From positions 818,370 through 882,369 of the forward strand of contig NW_006767441.1 of the NCBI RefSeq assembly GCF_000264995.1: a stretch of DNA of 64,000 nt, read 5' to 3'. Origin of the DNA: Punctularia strigosozonata HHB-11173 SS5 (taxonomy: Eukaryota > Basidiomycota > Agaricomycetes > Corticiales > Punctulariaceae). A program made the translations under genes and the position numbers. Positions within the stretch are counted from its first letter, which is position 1, and the number at the start of each line of letters is the position of its first letter. Under the pieces are notes generated by a model that saw only the letters and a program-made list of their open reading frames with translations, did not search any database and had not been told where the DNA came from. Shown in pieces: positions 33,831 to 45,933 of the stretch.

Positions 33831-35854
33831 ATGGCCTCTGCTGCCTCCAGATCTGCGATCACGCCCAGCAATGCGACCTTCAATGATAAGGTGCGCCTGA
33901 ATGGTCTTTGTGTCTTGTTCACACGCTGACGCGTACTAGGGCAAGCCGATGGAGGTACGGCTGTCGAATTTGGTCGCAGCAAAGGGCAAGTCAACGCGTT
34001 TCCTTCGGCCCGCATATGTTCTGAAATTCGCACTCAATTCTCAGCGATCAGCGATGCTGTCAGGACATCACTGGGTCCTCGAGGGATGGACAAGATGGTA
34101 CGAGAGCAGACGCGGATCTTCGGCCTAGAAGCTGAACGGTCACTTCCGCAGATCCAAACGGCCAAAGGCGAGGTGGTCATCACCAACGATGGTGCCACCA
34201 TCCTGCGCAGTATACAAGCTTTACACCCTGCCGCAAAGATGGTGAGTTACTTTGTGGCTCGGTCAATCAGTGATTTTGACGCCGGGTCCTAGCTAGTCGA
34301 TCTTTCTGCAGCACAAGATGTGGAGGCAGGAGACGGAACTACCTCTGTTGTTGTTCTTGCCGGAAGTCTTCTCGGTGCCGCAGAAAAGATGCTACAAAAG
34401 GGATTGCACCCGACGATCATTGCGGAATCCTTCCTCAAGGCTTCTGCGAAGGCGGTTGAGTTTCTGACGGAAATCTCGACACCGGTCGATCTCAGCGATA
34501 AGGCGAGCTTGTTGCGCGCAGCCACGACATCTTTGAACTCCAAAGTAAGCTTGGAGCCCGTCAGAACTGTGACGTTTTTAATACCTGATGTTAGATCGTC
34601 TCTCAATACTCCTCCACTCTCGCTCCCATTGCTGTTGAAGCAGTTACGAGACTCGTGACTCCTACATCCTCCAACGTTGATCTTCGCGACATCCGCATAG
34701 TGAAAAAAGTTGGTGGCACGATTGAAGACACCGAGCTTGTGGAGGGCGTTGTCCTGAATCAGAACGTCGTCACCGCCGCGGGCGGTCCCGTGCGCATGGA
34801 GAAGGCAAAGATCGGCATCATTCAGTTCCAGCTCTCCGCGCCGAAACCAGACGTATGGACCATTGTCCGATTCAGCTGACAACTCGCTCTAATGATGTGC
34901 TTGGGTCAGATGGACAACACGGTGGTCATCAATGACTACCGACAAATGGACAAGGTTATCAAGGAAGGTCGTCAATACCTCCTTAACATTTGCAAAAAGA
35001 TCAAGAAGGCCAACTGCAACGTCCTCCTGATCCAAAAGTCCATTCTCCGTGATGCCGTCGACGATACTTCGCTCAACTTCCTCAAACGGCTGAACATTCT
35101 TTGCGTCAAGGAGGTGGAGCGCGACGAGATCGAGTTTCTATCCAAGTCTCTTGGATGCAAGCCTGTTGCGGACGTGGAGGCCTTCACAGAGGACAAGCTC
35201 GGCTATGCGGATCTCGTAGAGGAGACCAGCGAGAATGGTGTGAAGGTTGTGCGCATAACCGGCGTCAAGAACAAGGGCAGGACGGTCAGCATCCTTGCCA
35301 TGGGCAGCAACTCTCTCGTTCTTGAGGAGTGCGAACGTAGCTTGCACGACGCGCTCTGCGTTGTCCGCTGCTTAGTAAAGAAGCGGTGAGTAGGCTGCGT
35401 CGATGTTTCATCCGCCTGCACTCATAGTCACTTCTCCAGGGCGCTCATCGGCGGAGGTGGGGCACCCGAGATCCACGTCTCGCGCCTGCTGTCACAGTAC
35501 GCGAATTCGCTGAAGGGGATGGAATCATACTGCTTTCAAGCATATGCGGATGCTTTGGAGGTCATTCCCACTACTTTAGCCGAGAATGCTGGCCTCAACC
35601 CTATCGCGATCGTCACCGAGCTCCGCAACCGGCATGCACTCGGCGAGCGCAATGCGGGTATCAACGTCCGGAAGGCAAGTTCGCTAGCCTTCGTTTATCG
35701 ATCTACCTAACCATCTTTCCCGCAGGGGCTGATCTCTAATATCCTCGAAGAGGACGTCGTGCAACCGTTACTGGTGTCAACGAGCGCGGTGGAACTGGCC
35801 ACTGAGACGGTGTGCTTGCTGCTCAAGATAGATGACTACGTACAAACGCGGTAG
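33831..35854 (+). CDS. CCT4: Chaperonin TRiC/CCT subunit delta
   Basis: One of eight subunits of the cytosolic ring chaperonin that folds actin and tubulin. The ATG at 33831 gives [17 protein letters not shown]. Exons then supply [42 protein letters not shown], the ATPase signature [17 protein letters not shown] and [20 protein letters not shown]. The delta subunit is recognised by [20 protein letters not shown] and [19 protein letters not shown]. The end, [12 protein letters not shown], closes at 35852-35854. About nine short introns are present, with a first exon of only about 60 bp. The nucleotide-binding Asp residues are present. Confidence 0.95.
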
Positions 35855-36005
35855 ACCCTGTAACGTACTACACGTGGGGGATAAGTTTGTCGACAAGCTT
35901 CGGGTTAAAGCACTTCATCGTATTCCTTCAGTGTGTTCGCAGTCGCTCTTCGCCCACGTCGAACCAGCCGGTCCACTGTGGAGTTGAAAAATTCCACGCG
36001 ATGGG

Positions 36006-36012
36006 AAAAAAA
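36006..36012 (-). terminator. Pol III terminator, run of seven T
   Basis: Seven T on the minus strand directly after the tRNA 3' end, the usual RNA polymerase III stop signal. Confidence 0.85.
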
Positions 36013-36095
36013 TGCCAGGACCGTGGATTGAACACGGGACCTCCAGAAAGCAGGATTTCTTCAGTCTGTTGCTCTCCCAGCTGAGCTATCCCGGC
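36013..36095 (-). tRNA. tRNA-Phe (anticodon GAA) with a short intron
   Basis: On the minus strand the acceptor stem GCCGGGA pairs fully with TCCTGGC (one G-T pair) before the discriminator A. The D arm is GCTCAGCTGGGAGAGC, the anticodon loop starts CTGAAG with GAA as anticodon, and the T arm has GTTCAATCC. The locus is 83 bases; removing about 10 bases after position 37 leaves the standard 73. The internal promoter boxes (TAGCTCAGCTGG and GTTCAATCC) are intact. Confidence 0.95.
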
Positions 36096-36343
36096 AGCTG
36101 AAAGAAGCCGCATAGAAGCATCCATGATAGTACATACTAAGCATAATCCTGTGATTGGAAGCGGGTACAAGCCAAGCAGTCAAATTGATACAGAACAGTA
36201 GGAGGAGATAGTGGAAGTAAATAAGTTCTGTACGATACTAATGTGTCAAAAGATCCTCTCCGCGTAGCTTCTATCGGGAATAATGGGTAATGTGTGAATG
36301 GGGAGGAGTTCGTATTTGGGCCTGACGTCCATGGGAAGCTCAC

Positions 36344-38919
36344 TTACTTCCGACCTCCATCCGAAGCCGAGGTGTCAACCAACGTGTCCTCTTGAGCCGG
36401 GTGAGCGAGCGGCTGCTCTTCAGCGTCAACAGGCGAAGGCGCAGGGACGCGAACGAAACACAGCAACAAGAATGCGGAGCCCACGGCGCCAGTGGATATG
36501 AAGAAGATAGCGCCGGGGAAAGTCGCAACTGTCTTCATGTAGAGCACACCAAACGTCGCTGGCCCGATAATGTGCGAGCTGGCGGCCGATGGTCAGCCAC
36601 AGCATCTTTGGGTCGAAGAAGGATGACTAACCAGATGGCCTGGATGAGTGCCATTGCACCGAACAGTTTACCAATTTCTACGCCTCCCCTGGCATTGAAT
36701 AATTCCACCGCGACGCTCTGGATGGCAGGGCCAAAACCGGCACCTAGACTGCCAGCCATGCCAGCAAGAGTGAAGACCGTTCCGTTGCTCGCGAGGCCCA
36801 TCACGGTATATGCTACGACCTCGATCAACATCGAGACCCTGGCAATCCAAAGGTCGAATGTTAAGGAGTGGGTATGCCTATGGGCACCCAGCTGGTGGTG
36901 GTGATCCCTTGATCCCGGAGGGCCACCACTGGTAGAACTGGACCCGTAAGACGCCTCTTCACCCATAGAACGAGGTTGCAACGGTTCGGAAGGCTCGATC
37001 GGGAGCTCGATTGGTTGGGCCTTGGGTTTGAATAGTTTGATGATCACTTAACGTAGACCTCAGTACTCTCGCTCACGCTGGGACAGAGGTGAAGCACTAA
37101 CGAGGTAGGATGACGCAGAGATGAACCGCCCTCGAGGCGCCAACTAGGCTCATCCAGTAACCGACATTCTCAGAGTTCCAGTTGAATTTAGATTGAGCAT
37201 ATTGGAACTTGTACGTGTAGGATCCCTGCGGAGCACGATGTCAATATCTGATTGAGTGGTGATGTCTCGAGAACGTACAATAATCAGAATGACGCAGCCG
37301 TGAGCGGCAACGACGAGCGTGAGGTTCCAGTCGCGCTTCTTGCCCTTCAGAGGGTTACCGCTGGACTTCGTTATCGGCAAAAAGATCGCGAGCGGCGTGA
37401 AAAACATCAGGACGCGCTTGACATGGAAAGCTGCCGCTGCCAATGCACTCATGGACGATGTCTCTTCCTTCCTAGCGGCGATCATCGCCCGGTACTTTCT
37501 GCGAGCCGCAGCCATCTGGGCGCGCGTCAGAGACTCAGGGAGGATAACCCAGTTGACGAAGCAGTACAGCGCGTGCACACACGCAGCGAGATAGAAGACG
37601 GAGAGAATGTTGCCAGTAACTCGTATGATGATACCACCCAGAGTGGGCCCGAGCGCCATGCCTGCGCAAAAGTTTGGTTATAGTAAGGTACCAAACCGCG
37701 AATGTAGAAACCATACCGATGAACAGCAGGCCCATGTTCAACGAGAATATGCGAGCTCGCTGCGCCGGCTCTGTACAGTCAGACACATATGCGTGCACAG
37801 CAGCCTGAGCTGACGATAACCCTGAAGAATTGTGTATCAGTAATCGTGCTAGATTGTCACATTGTTGAACCTACCGCCAAGGCACCCTTCTATCAACGGG
37901 CCAACGAGTAGGAACCAGTAGCCACCAGGAAGCCGCTTCGCGAACAGGGTCACGAAGATGAAGTTAAAGTCCATCAACAGCACGCCGATAATGGTTGCGC
38001 CTATGACACGAGTTCGTCCGAGCCTGTCAGAGAGCTAAGACCGCGATTGATATCAGACGAAGAAACACTGGACAACAACATTACGCACTGAGCCCCACCA
38101 CGCCGTGGTAAGAATTGCGAGAATGCCTTGGCCAGTGGTCAACGCTGACGAAAACGTGAGTTAAATGCGCTTTTCGACTCTGTGTGATCCTTACTAGCAG
38201 TGAGCCTAGCGACCGCTGCTTGGACCTCGGGATCTGAGCGACAGAGCTTGGGGTTCGGCAATACAGTGCCATTGTTCGATCCGTTCTCGAATGCTGTCGC
38301 GAAGTTGATTGCTGGTGGATCTATGGGGGATATGGGGGAAAGGTCAGCAGGCTCGGAAGAACCTGCGATCGCAATTTCGCCGGAGGATCGACTGCTGAAC
38401 GGTAGATGGATTCCAAGATCCTCCAAGCCATGTCCCGCAGTGTACTCCGGCTTGTGGGCGTCGCACGCGAGCATAGTATAGATCTCGATCCGAGGCGCAA
38501 TCGTCGTGCTCATTGCGATCGACGATAACGGCATGAGCCAGAGGAACCTGCGAAGTCGTCAATATCTGTCCCGCGATAGCACCCTGAGACAACATTGCTC
38601 ACCAGTACCCGCTCGGCCTCTTCCACCACGGGAGCGTCTTGTGATATTCCTTTGCTTGAGCGAGCAATTCGGCGTCCTCTTCCGGGGCGTCGTCCTCCTC
38701 TTCGATGAGCGTATCCTCCGAGTGGTGATGCGGGCGCACAAACTCCTGAAGCAGCTCTGCCGCCTCCTCACCAACGGTCCCCTCCGGCAGGATCAGGTCC
38801 TGCGGTCCTCCGGGCAAGTAAGGAATTGAGGACCGCGACGTGCCCCTGTGCGAGAGGTGCGGCCTCGAGCGCGAGCGCGATTGCGACGGCATCCTCGACG
38901 GCGGGAGAGACTGGGACAT
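36344..38919 (-). CDS. Major facilitator superfamily transporter (TetA/HIAT1-like)
   Basis: Predicted 12-TM secondary transporter; substrate unknown. The ATG at 38919 opens a long Ser/Arg-rich then acidic cytosolic N-terminus (about 105 residues, IEEEDDAPEEDAEL), then WLMPLSSIAMSTTIAPRIEI. A luminal loop of about 85 residues with NGS/NGT sites precedes ILAILTTAWWGSLSDRLGRT, the MFS loop 2-3 signature. Other landmarks are GPLIEGCLGG, DCTEPAQRARIFSLNMG and LGPTLGGIII. The central loop and the block around 36900-37000 are hydrophilic. The stop is at 36344. At least seven introns are needed, some joins (37050-37250, 36560-36640) loosely placed. TetA-like export is the closest resemblance, inferred from motifs only. 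Confidence 0.82.
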
Positions 38920-39174
38920 GGCTGCTGGCTGGATTTAAGCGGCAGCTCAGACGATGTACTCCGCAGCGTATGCGCAGTGCTTTGATCAAGGGTTTGGCAG
39001 AATTTCGGCAGGATAGCGTCGGCCAGGGGGTATCACTGCGGGAGGCACATATGGTGGTCCGCCCTGGGCTCAGGTGCGCATATATGTACAGAGGCGTCAC
39101 GACCGCATGCGGCTCTCACCTAAGATAAGCCTGGGGGCTTGCCGCGAGCAGCCGCTTCAGTTCCGTCCCTCTCC

Positions 39175-39799
39175 ATGGTCAGCTAGCCCATCGTTCGATC
39201 ATGTCCAATCTCTCGTGCTCACTGTTGCCGACGCGCCGCTCGTCGCCTTTCGCACATACAGTCGCACACCGTCGATATCCCCCAGGAGCTCAAGGATGCC
39301 CTGCGCAAGTTCCGCTTCGCACGCCGCAACGCGGGGAGCGCGGCCATGATCGTGCGCGTCAACAAGCAGAAGCTCATCCTCGAAGAGGTCGAGCAGTATG
39401 ACAGCATTTCCATTGAGGATCTAGCCGAAGGTGCTGTCGTCGATGCATTGCTCCGATCTTGGGCACAAAATGAATACGATCCTTGGCGTGCCCACAGAGC
39501 TGCCGGAGAACAACCCGCGCTACGTCGTCTTGTCATATGAACTGCACCACTCTGACGGTCGCAAGTCCTTCCCGCTCGTGCTGCTCAACTGGGTTCCACC
39601 AACGGCCGAGATCAGTCTGACGACGCTTCACGCCTCGGCGTTCATCGACTTCCAGAACACCGTGAGTCCTTCACTCGTTCAGTTTCTATGATCGGGCCTC
39701 ATCTGGCATTTCCAGGCCGATGTCAGCAAGGTCATTGACGTGCGAGACGGTGCGGATGGATTGACGAAGGAGATCATCGACTCCAAGCTGCTGGCCTAA
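39175..39799 (+). CDS. GMF1: Glia maturation factor homologue (Gmf1/Aim7), ADF-H fold
   Basis: Small ADF/cofilin-fold protein that debranches Arp2/3 actin networks. The core is clear: VDIPQELKDALRKFRFARRN, then KLILEEVEQYDSISIEDLAE, joined over an intron to ELPENNPRYVVLSYELHH and WVPPTAEISLTTLHASAF, ending ADVSKVIDVRDGADGLTKEI and TAA at 39797-39799. The start is uncertain. Only an ATG at 39175, immediately followed by a GTCAGC donor, joins the core in frame through an acceptor near 39260; this would make an exon whose only coding bases are the start codon. The ATG at 39201 gives the wrong frame. Four exons are inferred. Functionally it fits with Las17 earlier in the window, but they are 15 kb apart. 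Confidence 0.82.
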
Positions 39800-40188
39800 A
39801 CTGCCATCGACTCAGGATGAATGTACGATAGCCAAGGGATGGACATGTGCAACAGTCGTGCTGAGGGGTAACTCCTGGGTGTTGCTTGGGGATTGGGAAG
39901 AAACTGATCATGGCCTCTCGTGGTGAATGATGGATATGCACATTATGGGATTGCGATTGCGGGCGATGGCATTCGCAACAACAGTAATAAAACGTTAGGC
40001 ATAATCAGTGTGTACATAGTAGTTGCCGAACAAATGCGAGAACGGTATGACCACCATCCAAATATTAGATGTGCGGGGTATGCAGGTCCTACAACAAGCG
40101 AATGAATGAGAGAAGTCAAACAACACAAGGAACGTGAAGGGTGATGATAGTCTGTCGGATACACGCAACGATGCGCCGTATGCCGCGT
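39800..40188. other. Intergenic spacer between convergent genes
   Basis: 389 bp between GMF and the 5-phosphatase, presumably two 3' untranslated regions. Nothing else is visible. Confidence 0.5.
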
Positions 40189-41808
40189 TTACCGCGACAT
40201 CCACCAGGACCAGACGCTCAGTCCGAGCACGCAATTACCCAGCCCTAGGTATGGCGAACCCAAACCGACGATGGTGAGGATGTACAGCACCAAACCGGCC
40301 AGGCGATCGAGGACGCGGCCGGTATAACGCTTCAGGTTGGCGTGCGGGTCAGGCATCGATGTCGCGCCTGCAGGCAGCTGGAGTGTGGGTATGCCCGCCG
40401 GAGGAGAAGCAGGGGGAGAGGGAAGCATGAGGAGAGCAACGATCGGTTTCTGTCGACAGGATAGAACGGGTTAGTGCAGTCACAACACGGAATACGTTGA
40501 ACACTCACGTGATCGGAGGACGTATAGGAAGGGATTGTGGTATACAGTAGATTCGTTATGTTCGATTCTTCCGGTTTATCCGGGGAATCGGTGTAGGTGG
40601 TATACAGGATGCGGTCCGTCCAGGAGGGTAGACGCTTCGCACTGAAGTAAGAATATGAGTAACCGAGCAACAGTGACACCGGTCACCCATCTTACTGACC
40701 TGTACTTGTCTACTTCTCCGTGGTGATACTTGTAGCTACCTGGCTCAGCGGGTTAGAAGCGTGAACTGGAAGGGGGACACCAGCAACTCACACTTGAACT
40801 GCCAGAATTCGCCCTCACGCAGGCCAACGAAGGCCGAGCCGCGTTTTCGCGCTTGGAGAAGTTGGTCGAATTCCGTGAGTCGCTCCCGTTCGCCGTGGTC
40901 GTCCAACACGTGTGCGAACTCCCCCTTTTGATGCGCGACACGGTGCGGATGCGACTTCGGTAATTCGAGGCGGAAATTCAGGTCTCCGAGAAAGAAGAGG
41001 TGCGAGGTCTCGAATATCGTGGACGCTGTCTTGGTGGGGGAAGAAGGGGAATTGGGGAGGGGTCGAAATAATAGGGAGCTCGATATGTAATGATAATCGT
41101 CGAGACGTCGAGCGTTCTTGTTTTCCTGTGCGGTCAAGTGTGCACATACAAAACTAGGGGTGTCTATCAGCACCTGTAGGATTAGAAGGGAATGTTCGCG
41201 TACGTGTAGATTTCGTCAGGACCTTCTTCGGCCTGAACTCTGAAACGAACACCGACGGCGCCTTTATTGCCCATGTACAGTGGCCCGCATCCAGTCCAGG
41301 ACGTCTCCACGTCCGTTACTTTACGACCGACCGTGTCGTCGCGAGCGTACACAAGGAGCGCTACGCCGACGTTTACCACCTTGGCGACGAGGACGTATCG
41401 CTCCTTGTTCGGGGCATGCTTCTCGATCTGGGAGAGGATGAGATCGTCCCTGTGCTCGATCACGGATTTGGACAAGCCAAGCACTGTGATAGGGTTCAGA
41501 CTAGCACCGAGCTTGGGTGTGGAGTGTGCGCTTACGGCCGAGGTGTAAAGGCAATAGTTCCTGGAAGCCGACCGCGATGATGTCGGGCGCGCGAGGGTTG
41601 GACGCGAGAAAGGTCGACACTTGCAGGGTCGGGGAGAGCCAATCTGCGAACAAGCAGTAAAGGCCGGATTAGACAAGCAGTATGGAGGTCATATCCGTGG
41701 CTTACCGACCAGGTCTTGGGGTACGCCTTCCTGCCCTTGCAAATTGGTGTTGTACGACGCAATCTGGACTAGCAGCCGGTCCTTAGTGTTGTTGGGGTCC
41801 AGCGGCAT
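40189..41808 (-). CDS. Inositol-polyphosphate 5-phosphatase, C-terminally membrane anchored
   Basis: Removes the 5-phosphate of phosphoinositides such as PI(4,5)P2. The ATG at 41808 opens MPLDPNNTKDRLLVQ and leads to APDIIAVGFQELLPLHLG. Catalytic blocks are VALLVYARD, YMGNKGAVGVRF, FFLGDLNFRLELP, SYKYHHG, LPSWTDRILY and, across an intron, SDHKPIVALL. All the known active-site residues of the family (Asn in GDLNFR, Asp in PSWTDR, His in SDHKP) are present. The C-terminus has a hydrophobic stretch (GLVLYILTIVGLG, then LGLGNCVLGLSVWSWW), which suggests a tail anchor in the ER or plasma membrane. There is no Sac1 domain, so it is an Inp54-type enzyme rather than a synaptojanin. About six introns. 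The exon after 41640 is partly out of frame by eye. Confidence 0.9.
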
Positions 41809-42824
41809 GGTCGTGGGTACGCAACCTCAGGCCGAGGCGTTTCTGGCCAGCTTCGCGTCCTTCAGGATAATAGCAGAGGATATCCTGCTTGCACCACTGT
41901 ATTGATCTCGTATGACGTCAGCTGCATGGGTCACTCGTGCGTCTTTGATTTCGTCTCCACACCAAATGAGGCTCTCACCGCCACCGCTGGACCACGACAT
42001 TGCAAGTCTCTCGGCAAACTAACCGGGTCAATGCACGAGTGAAATCGTCGCTCGAGCTCATGATCGCGCCTCGGACGACGTTGTGCTAGGGATATGCTCC
42101 TTCGAAGTTCATTGCGACTACGTCGGGCGATGGCTGGCTATAGCATGTGCCTGCGGGTCATCCAGGCATTGCCATGGAGCTACTGTCAACCGCCGCATCC
42201 GAGGGTTCGCCTTCTTGGCGCACCAAACACGGAATATGATCCCGCCACTGCCTCGAAACTCAGTGACCGATGGAGAGACTTCGATTGCGAATTCCGGGAC
42301 TCGCTTTGAAGAGCGCGTATCTTCCGACTACGTGGATATCGGATCTAGTGGAACAACGCTGCAAGGTTCGCAATTGGACGCAATCACGTTATGTTCAAGA
42401 CGCTCGATATCGCCGAAGCAGCCTTAGACTGTCGCCTGTAACGCAGATATAGAGCTTGATTTTCTCAAAGGTTAGGATGTGCCCAAACGATGAACATCAA
42501 CACTGCGGTACTACGGCTCTTGCCATGCTCGTGATTGCATTCAGCCGTTGATATGGAGAGGCACGGACCACCGCCGTCTGCGCTACCATTTCACTCTTTG
42601 TGAGATGTTTCCGATGGCGCAGGACCTGTCAAACTCTCGCGGCCGGCTCGGTTGGATGAACGGATAATAATCTGCGCTTTGAACGGGAGCGACTTTGCGA
42701 GTCAGAAGTGGTGATGCTGCGAGCTGCAAGGTGGTCTGTGCCATGGGCTTGAAGCAGACCCAGGTATAAGTAGGTCGACATCTGCAAGTTACTGCCCAAT
42801 TTAGCACACGATCTCACTCTGACA
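41809..42824. other. 1-kb divergent intergenic region
   Basis: 1016 bp between the 5-phosphatase and DyP start codons, the longest clean spacer in the window. Short open frames on both strands show no family motif, and I see no repeat or RNA gene. It should contain the DyP promoter. Confidence 0.5.
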
Positions 42825-44607
42825 ATGTCCCAAGTATCTTTCCAATCGCAGCAAACCGCGCCGGTATCATCCGGTCTTGACCTGAACAATATCCAGGGCG
42901 ATGTCATGTACGTCTATCTGACCGGCTTTCGTCTCAAACCATTCAAAGGAACGGCGATACAGAATTGGCCTGCCCAAGAAAGTTGAGGAATGCATCTTCC
43001 TTGACATCACAGATGTCGATTGTTTCCGGAAATGCTTGAAGCAGATCGCGCCTCTGATCACCAGCACGAGTCAAGTCCAAGCCGACCTTGCGAGTATCGC
43101 AGCCAGCAAGAAGAAGGCAGCCGCTGAAGGACATCCGCCTCCTCTGCTACCCATCGTCGGCACCAACATCTCCTTCTCCCACTGGGGCCTTCAGAAGGTA
43201 CGCAATCCCCGATATTTCTAGCTGATGTGGTCATTCATTTGAGCTGTGACCAGCTCGGTGCCAATGACGACTTCCATGATACCGCATTCACGAACGGCCA
43301 GTTCAAGGACGCCAAGGATAATTGGGCGACCCGACGGACGCCCAGGGTAATCCTGATTGGTTCGCGGTGTTCAAGCAGAAAATAGACGCCCTGATTCTGA
43401 TCACTGGCGAGCGTTGGTCTACCGTCGACCATCGTCGTGCGGAAATCTTCGATATATTCAAGATCGGCCATGGACACGCATGCGCTAAAGTTGTATTCAC
43501 CGACAAGTGTCAGGTTCGTCCTGGTGCAGAGAAGGGCCATGAGCAGTAAGAGCCCGACGTCGCTTGCCGGAGTAACACGCTGACAATGCACATAGCTTCG
43601 GTTTCCAGGATGGTATCAGCCAGGTAAACAGCTGGATTTCCAAGTCGTACGACTTGTTTCTTACTAGTACAATAGCCTGCCATCGACGGCGTCGAAAAAC
43701 CGTCCCCGGCGGCAACCTCATCGCCCCGGGAAATGTTCTGTTTGGCGAGCCCGTTGGTCAAACCTCCAAGCCCCAGAACGCGGGCCTGACGCCGGACTGG
43801 GCTAAGGGTGCGTAAAGACCAGTAAAACAGCATTTTTCCATCTCTCATCTTCCCTGCAGACGGCTCGTTCCTCGTCTTCCGCCACTTCCAGCAGCTCGTG
43901 CCGGAATTCAACCAATTCCTCAATGTCCACGCGATCAACGACCCCGGTCTCACGCAGGAGCAGGGCGCGGAGCTCCTCGGTGCTCGCTTCTTCGGCAGGT
44001 GGAAGGACGGCACGCCGACCGACCTTTCTCCCACCCACCCAGACCCTGCGTTAGCGAAGGACCCGCAGAGGAACAACAACTTCGATTTCTCTGATGTCAA
44101 GGACCAGAGCAAGTGCCCTTTCGCAGCGCACGTCGTACGTCGTATTTGTCAAATCGGTCACCAGTCTGCGCTGACTGTAACGTCACTAAACAGCGCAAGA
44201 CCAACCCTCGCAGCGACCTGCCTCCCAACTCATTCGACAACAGACGCATCATCCGCCAAAGCATCACCTTCGGGCCGGAGCTCACCCCCGAGGAGATCAG
44301 AGACTCGAAGACGCACCACAAGCGCGGCCTTGCCTTCGTCTGCTACCAGGCGAGCATCGTCGACGCTTTCCAGTTCTTGCAGCAGTCCTGGGCGGGCAAC
44401 CCCAACTTCCCGCCGGGGAAGAACGTGAGCATCGGCCTCGATCCCATCATTGGTCAGAATGGGAACAACAGCCGGAATATGTTCGGCTCGGACCCTCTCA
44501 ATCCGGGTACGGACCTTACGCTTCCCTTCGATTTTGTAGTCCCGAAGGGAGGCGAGTATTTCTTCGCGCCGAGCATCAGTGCTCTCAAGGAAACCCTAGC
44601 GCTCTAA
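42825..44607 (+). CDS. Dye-decolourising peroxidase (DyP), apparent frameshift near 43320
   Basis: Haem peroxidase of the DyP superfamily, which oxidises dyes and phenolic lignin-type compounds. The ATG at 42825 gives MSQVSFQSQQTAPVSSG and LDLNNIQGDV, then IGLPKKVEECIFLDI. Key residues are present: the GxxDG motif in HFGFQDGISQP (joined over two introns), the proximal His in CPFAAHVRK and a distal Arg region. The end, KETLAL, is at 44607. No signal peptide is seen. At about 43315-43330 the frame FKDAKDN changes to GDPTDAQGNPDWF with no splice sites nearby: one base seems missing. Either the assembly lost a base or the allele is broken. About eight introns. Confidence 0.86.
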
Positions 44608-44778
44608 CGTCTTGCGAGTGCGAGGAGAGATACGAATGGACGTGACAAATTCCCGTTGATACCTAGTTTAACTGCTGCCTTACGCTCCGTCATTAATGGT
44701 TTCAATTTGAAGAATCGAGAATGGCACGTCGCTCCATTATGTGCAGAGCCTATACGATAGACGACAATGCAAGTCAAA

Positions 44779-45933
44779 TCACTCCTGCGGGGTGAAAGGG
44801 CTCTTTATCCTAGGTGATGTAGCCTCAATAACCGGCGGTAATGCCTTCGCCATCTCCGCCGTCCCTGCCGGGAAGGGCAGGTCAACCACGCCCTTCGGCA
44901 AAATTCGGTCCAACCTCCCTCGAGCCTGCGCCGCCTGTGCGATGTTGTGCATAATCTTCTTCGAGTCCTTAATCATGACGTGCGCGTCGTCAACACCCGG
45001 GACGCAGCCCTTGAGGAAAATGAGGTTCAGCGCCGTATCGACGCGTATGACGCGGAGGTTCTGCGTCGTGACGCGCTCGTTGCCGAGGTGGCCCGCCATC
45101 TTCTTGCCCGGCCAGACGCGGCCGGGGTCTTGGTGAGCACCAGTAGAACCTGCCGAACGATGGGAGACGGAAACGCCGTGACTGGCGCGGAGACCCTTGA
45201 AGTTCCAGCGCTTCATGGTACCCGCGAAACCCTTTCCAATGCTGCGAAAGTAAATGAGCTATATGCGTTATCCCTCACACGCGAACGCTTACGATTTCGC
45301 CACGACGTCGACATATTGCCCTGGTACGAAGTGTATCGCGGACAACGTGGTGCCTATGGGTGGCCAGGTTGGAAACCAGTGTTATGGACGACACGGAAAC
45401 ACGTACCAACGGGGACATGAGCGTCGGGTGTAACAGGGAACTCCCGTACAATAGCCTTGTTCGGTACGCCAGCTTTCCGGAAGTGCCCCCTCATCTGATG
45501 CGTCGTGTTCTTCGGGGACTTGTCCGACGCCGCTACCTGCACCGCGTGGTATTCCGTGTCATCCTTGCGTTTGGTCACGATATTCGCGGTGACTTGGCAG
45601 TTTTCTATCTGCGAGGAAAAGCGTTCAGTTCGCTACGCGTCTGAGACATTTGTTTTGCACCCTCAGACGAACCTGAAGCACGGTGACAGGAACACGCGCC
45701 CCTAAGTCGTCCCACATGGCGGTCATGAACCTCTTGCGCGCTATAAGGCCAGTACGGAGGGACTGCGGCGTCCATTTGGCGGGGGCTGCAGACTCCGCGG
45801 TAGCCGACGTGGTGGCTACGGGTATCGCGTTCGCTGCAGAGGTTGAGTGTAAAGACCTAGCAAGGACCACGAAACATCGTTGCCCAGTCCATAGCCGACG
45901 GATGGCGCGCTCAGGCAGCTGAGCAGACAGCAT
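44779..45933 (-). CDS. MRPL9: Mitochondrial large-subunit ribosomal protein uL3m
   Basis: Core protein of the mitochondrial 54S ribosome subunit, a homologue of bacterial L3 (Mrpl9 in yeast). The ATG at 45933 opens [15 protein letters not shown], a basic, hydrophobic presequence likely to target mitochondria. The body has [43 protein letters not shown]-like sequence, [50 protein letters not shown] and [20 protein letters not shown]. These are the invariant L3 blocks that surround the rRNA core. About three short introns interrupt it, and the stop is at 44779. It is divergent from RRN6 across 135 bp. Confidence 0.94.

Noticed and set aside
41809-42824. Possible hidden gene in the 1-kb spacer
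   Set aside because: No open frame longer than about 115 codons and none with a known motif; treated as a promoter region.
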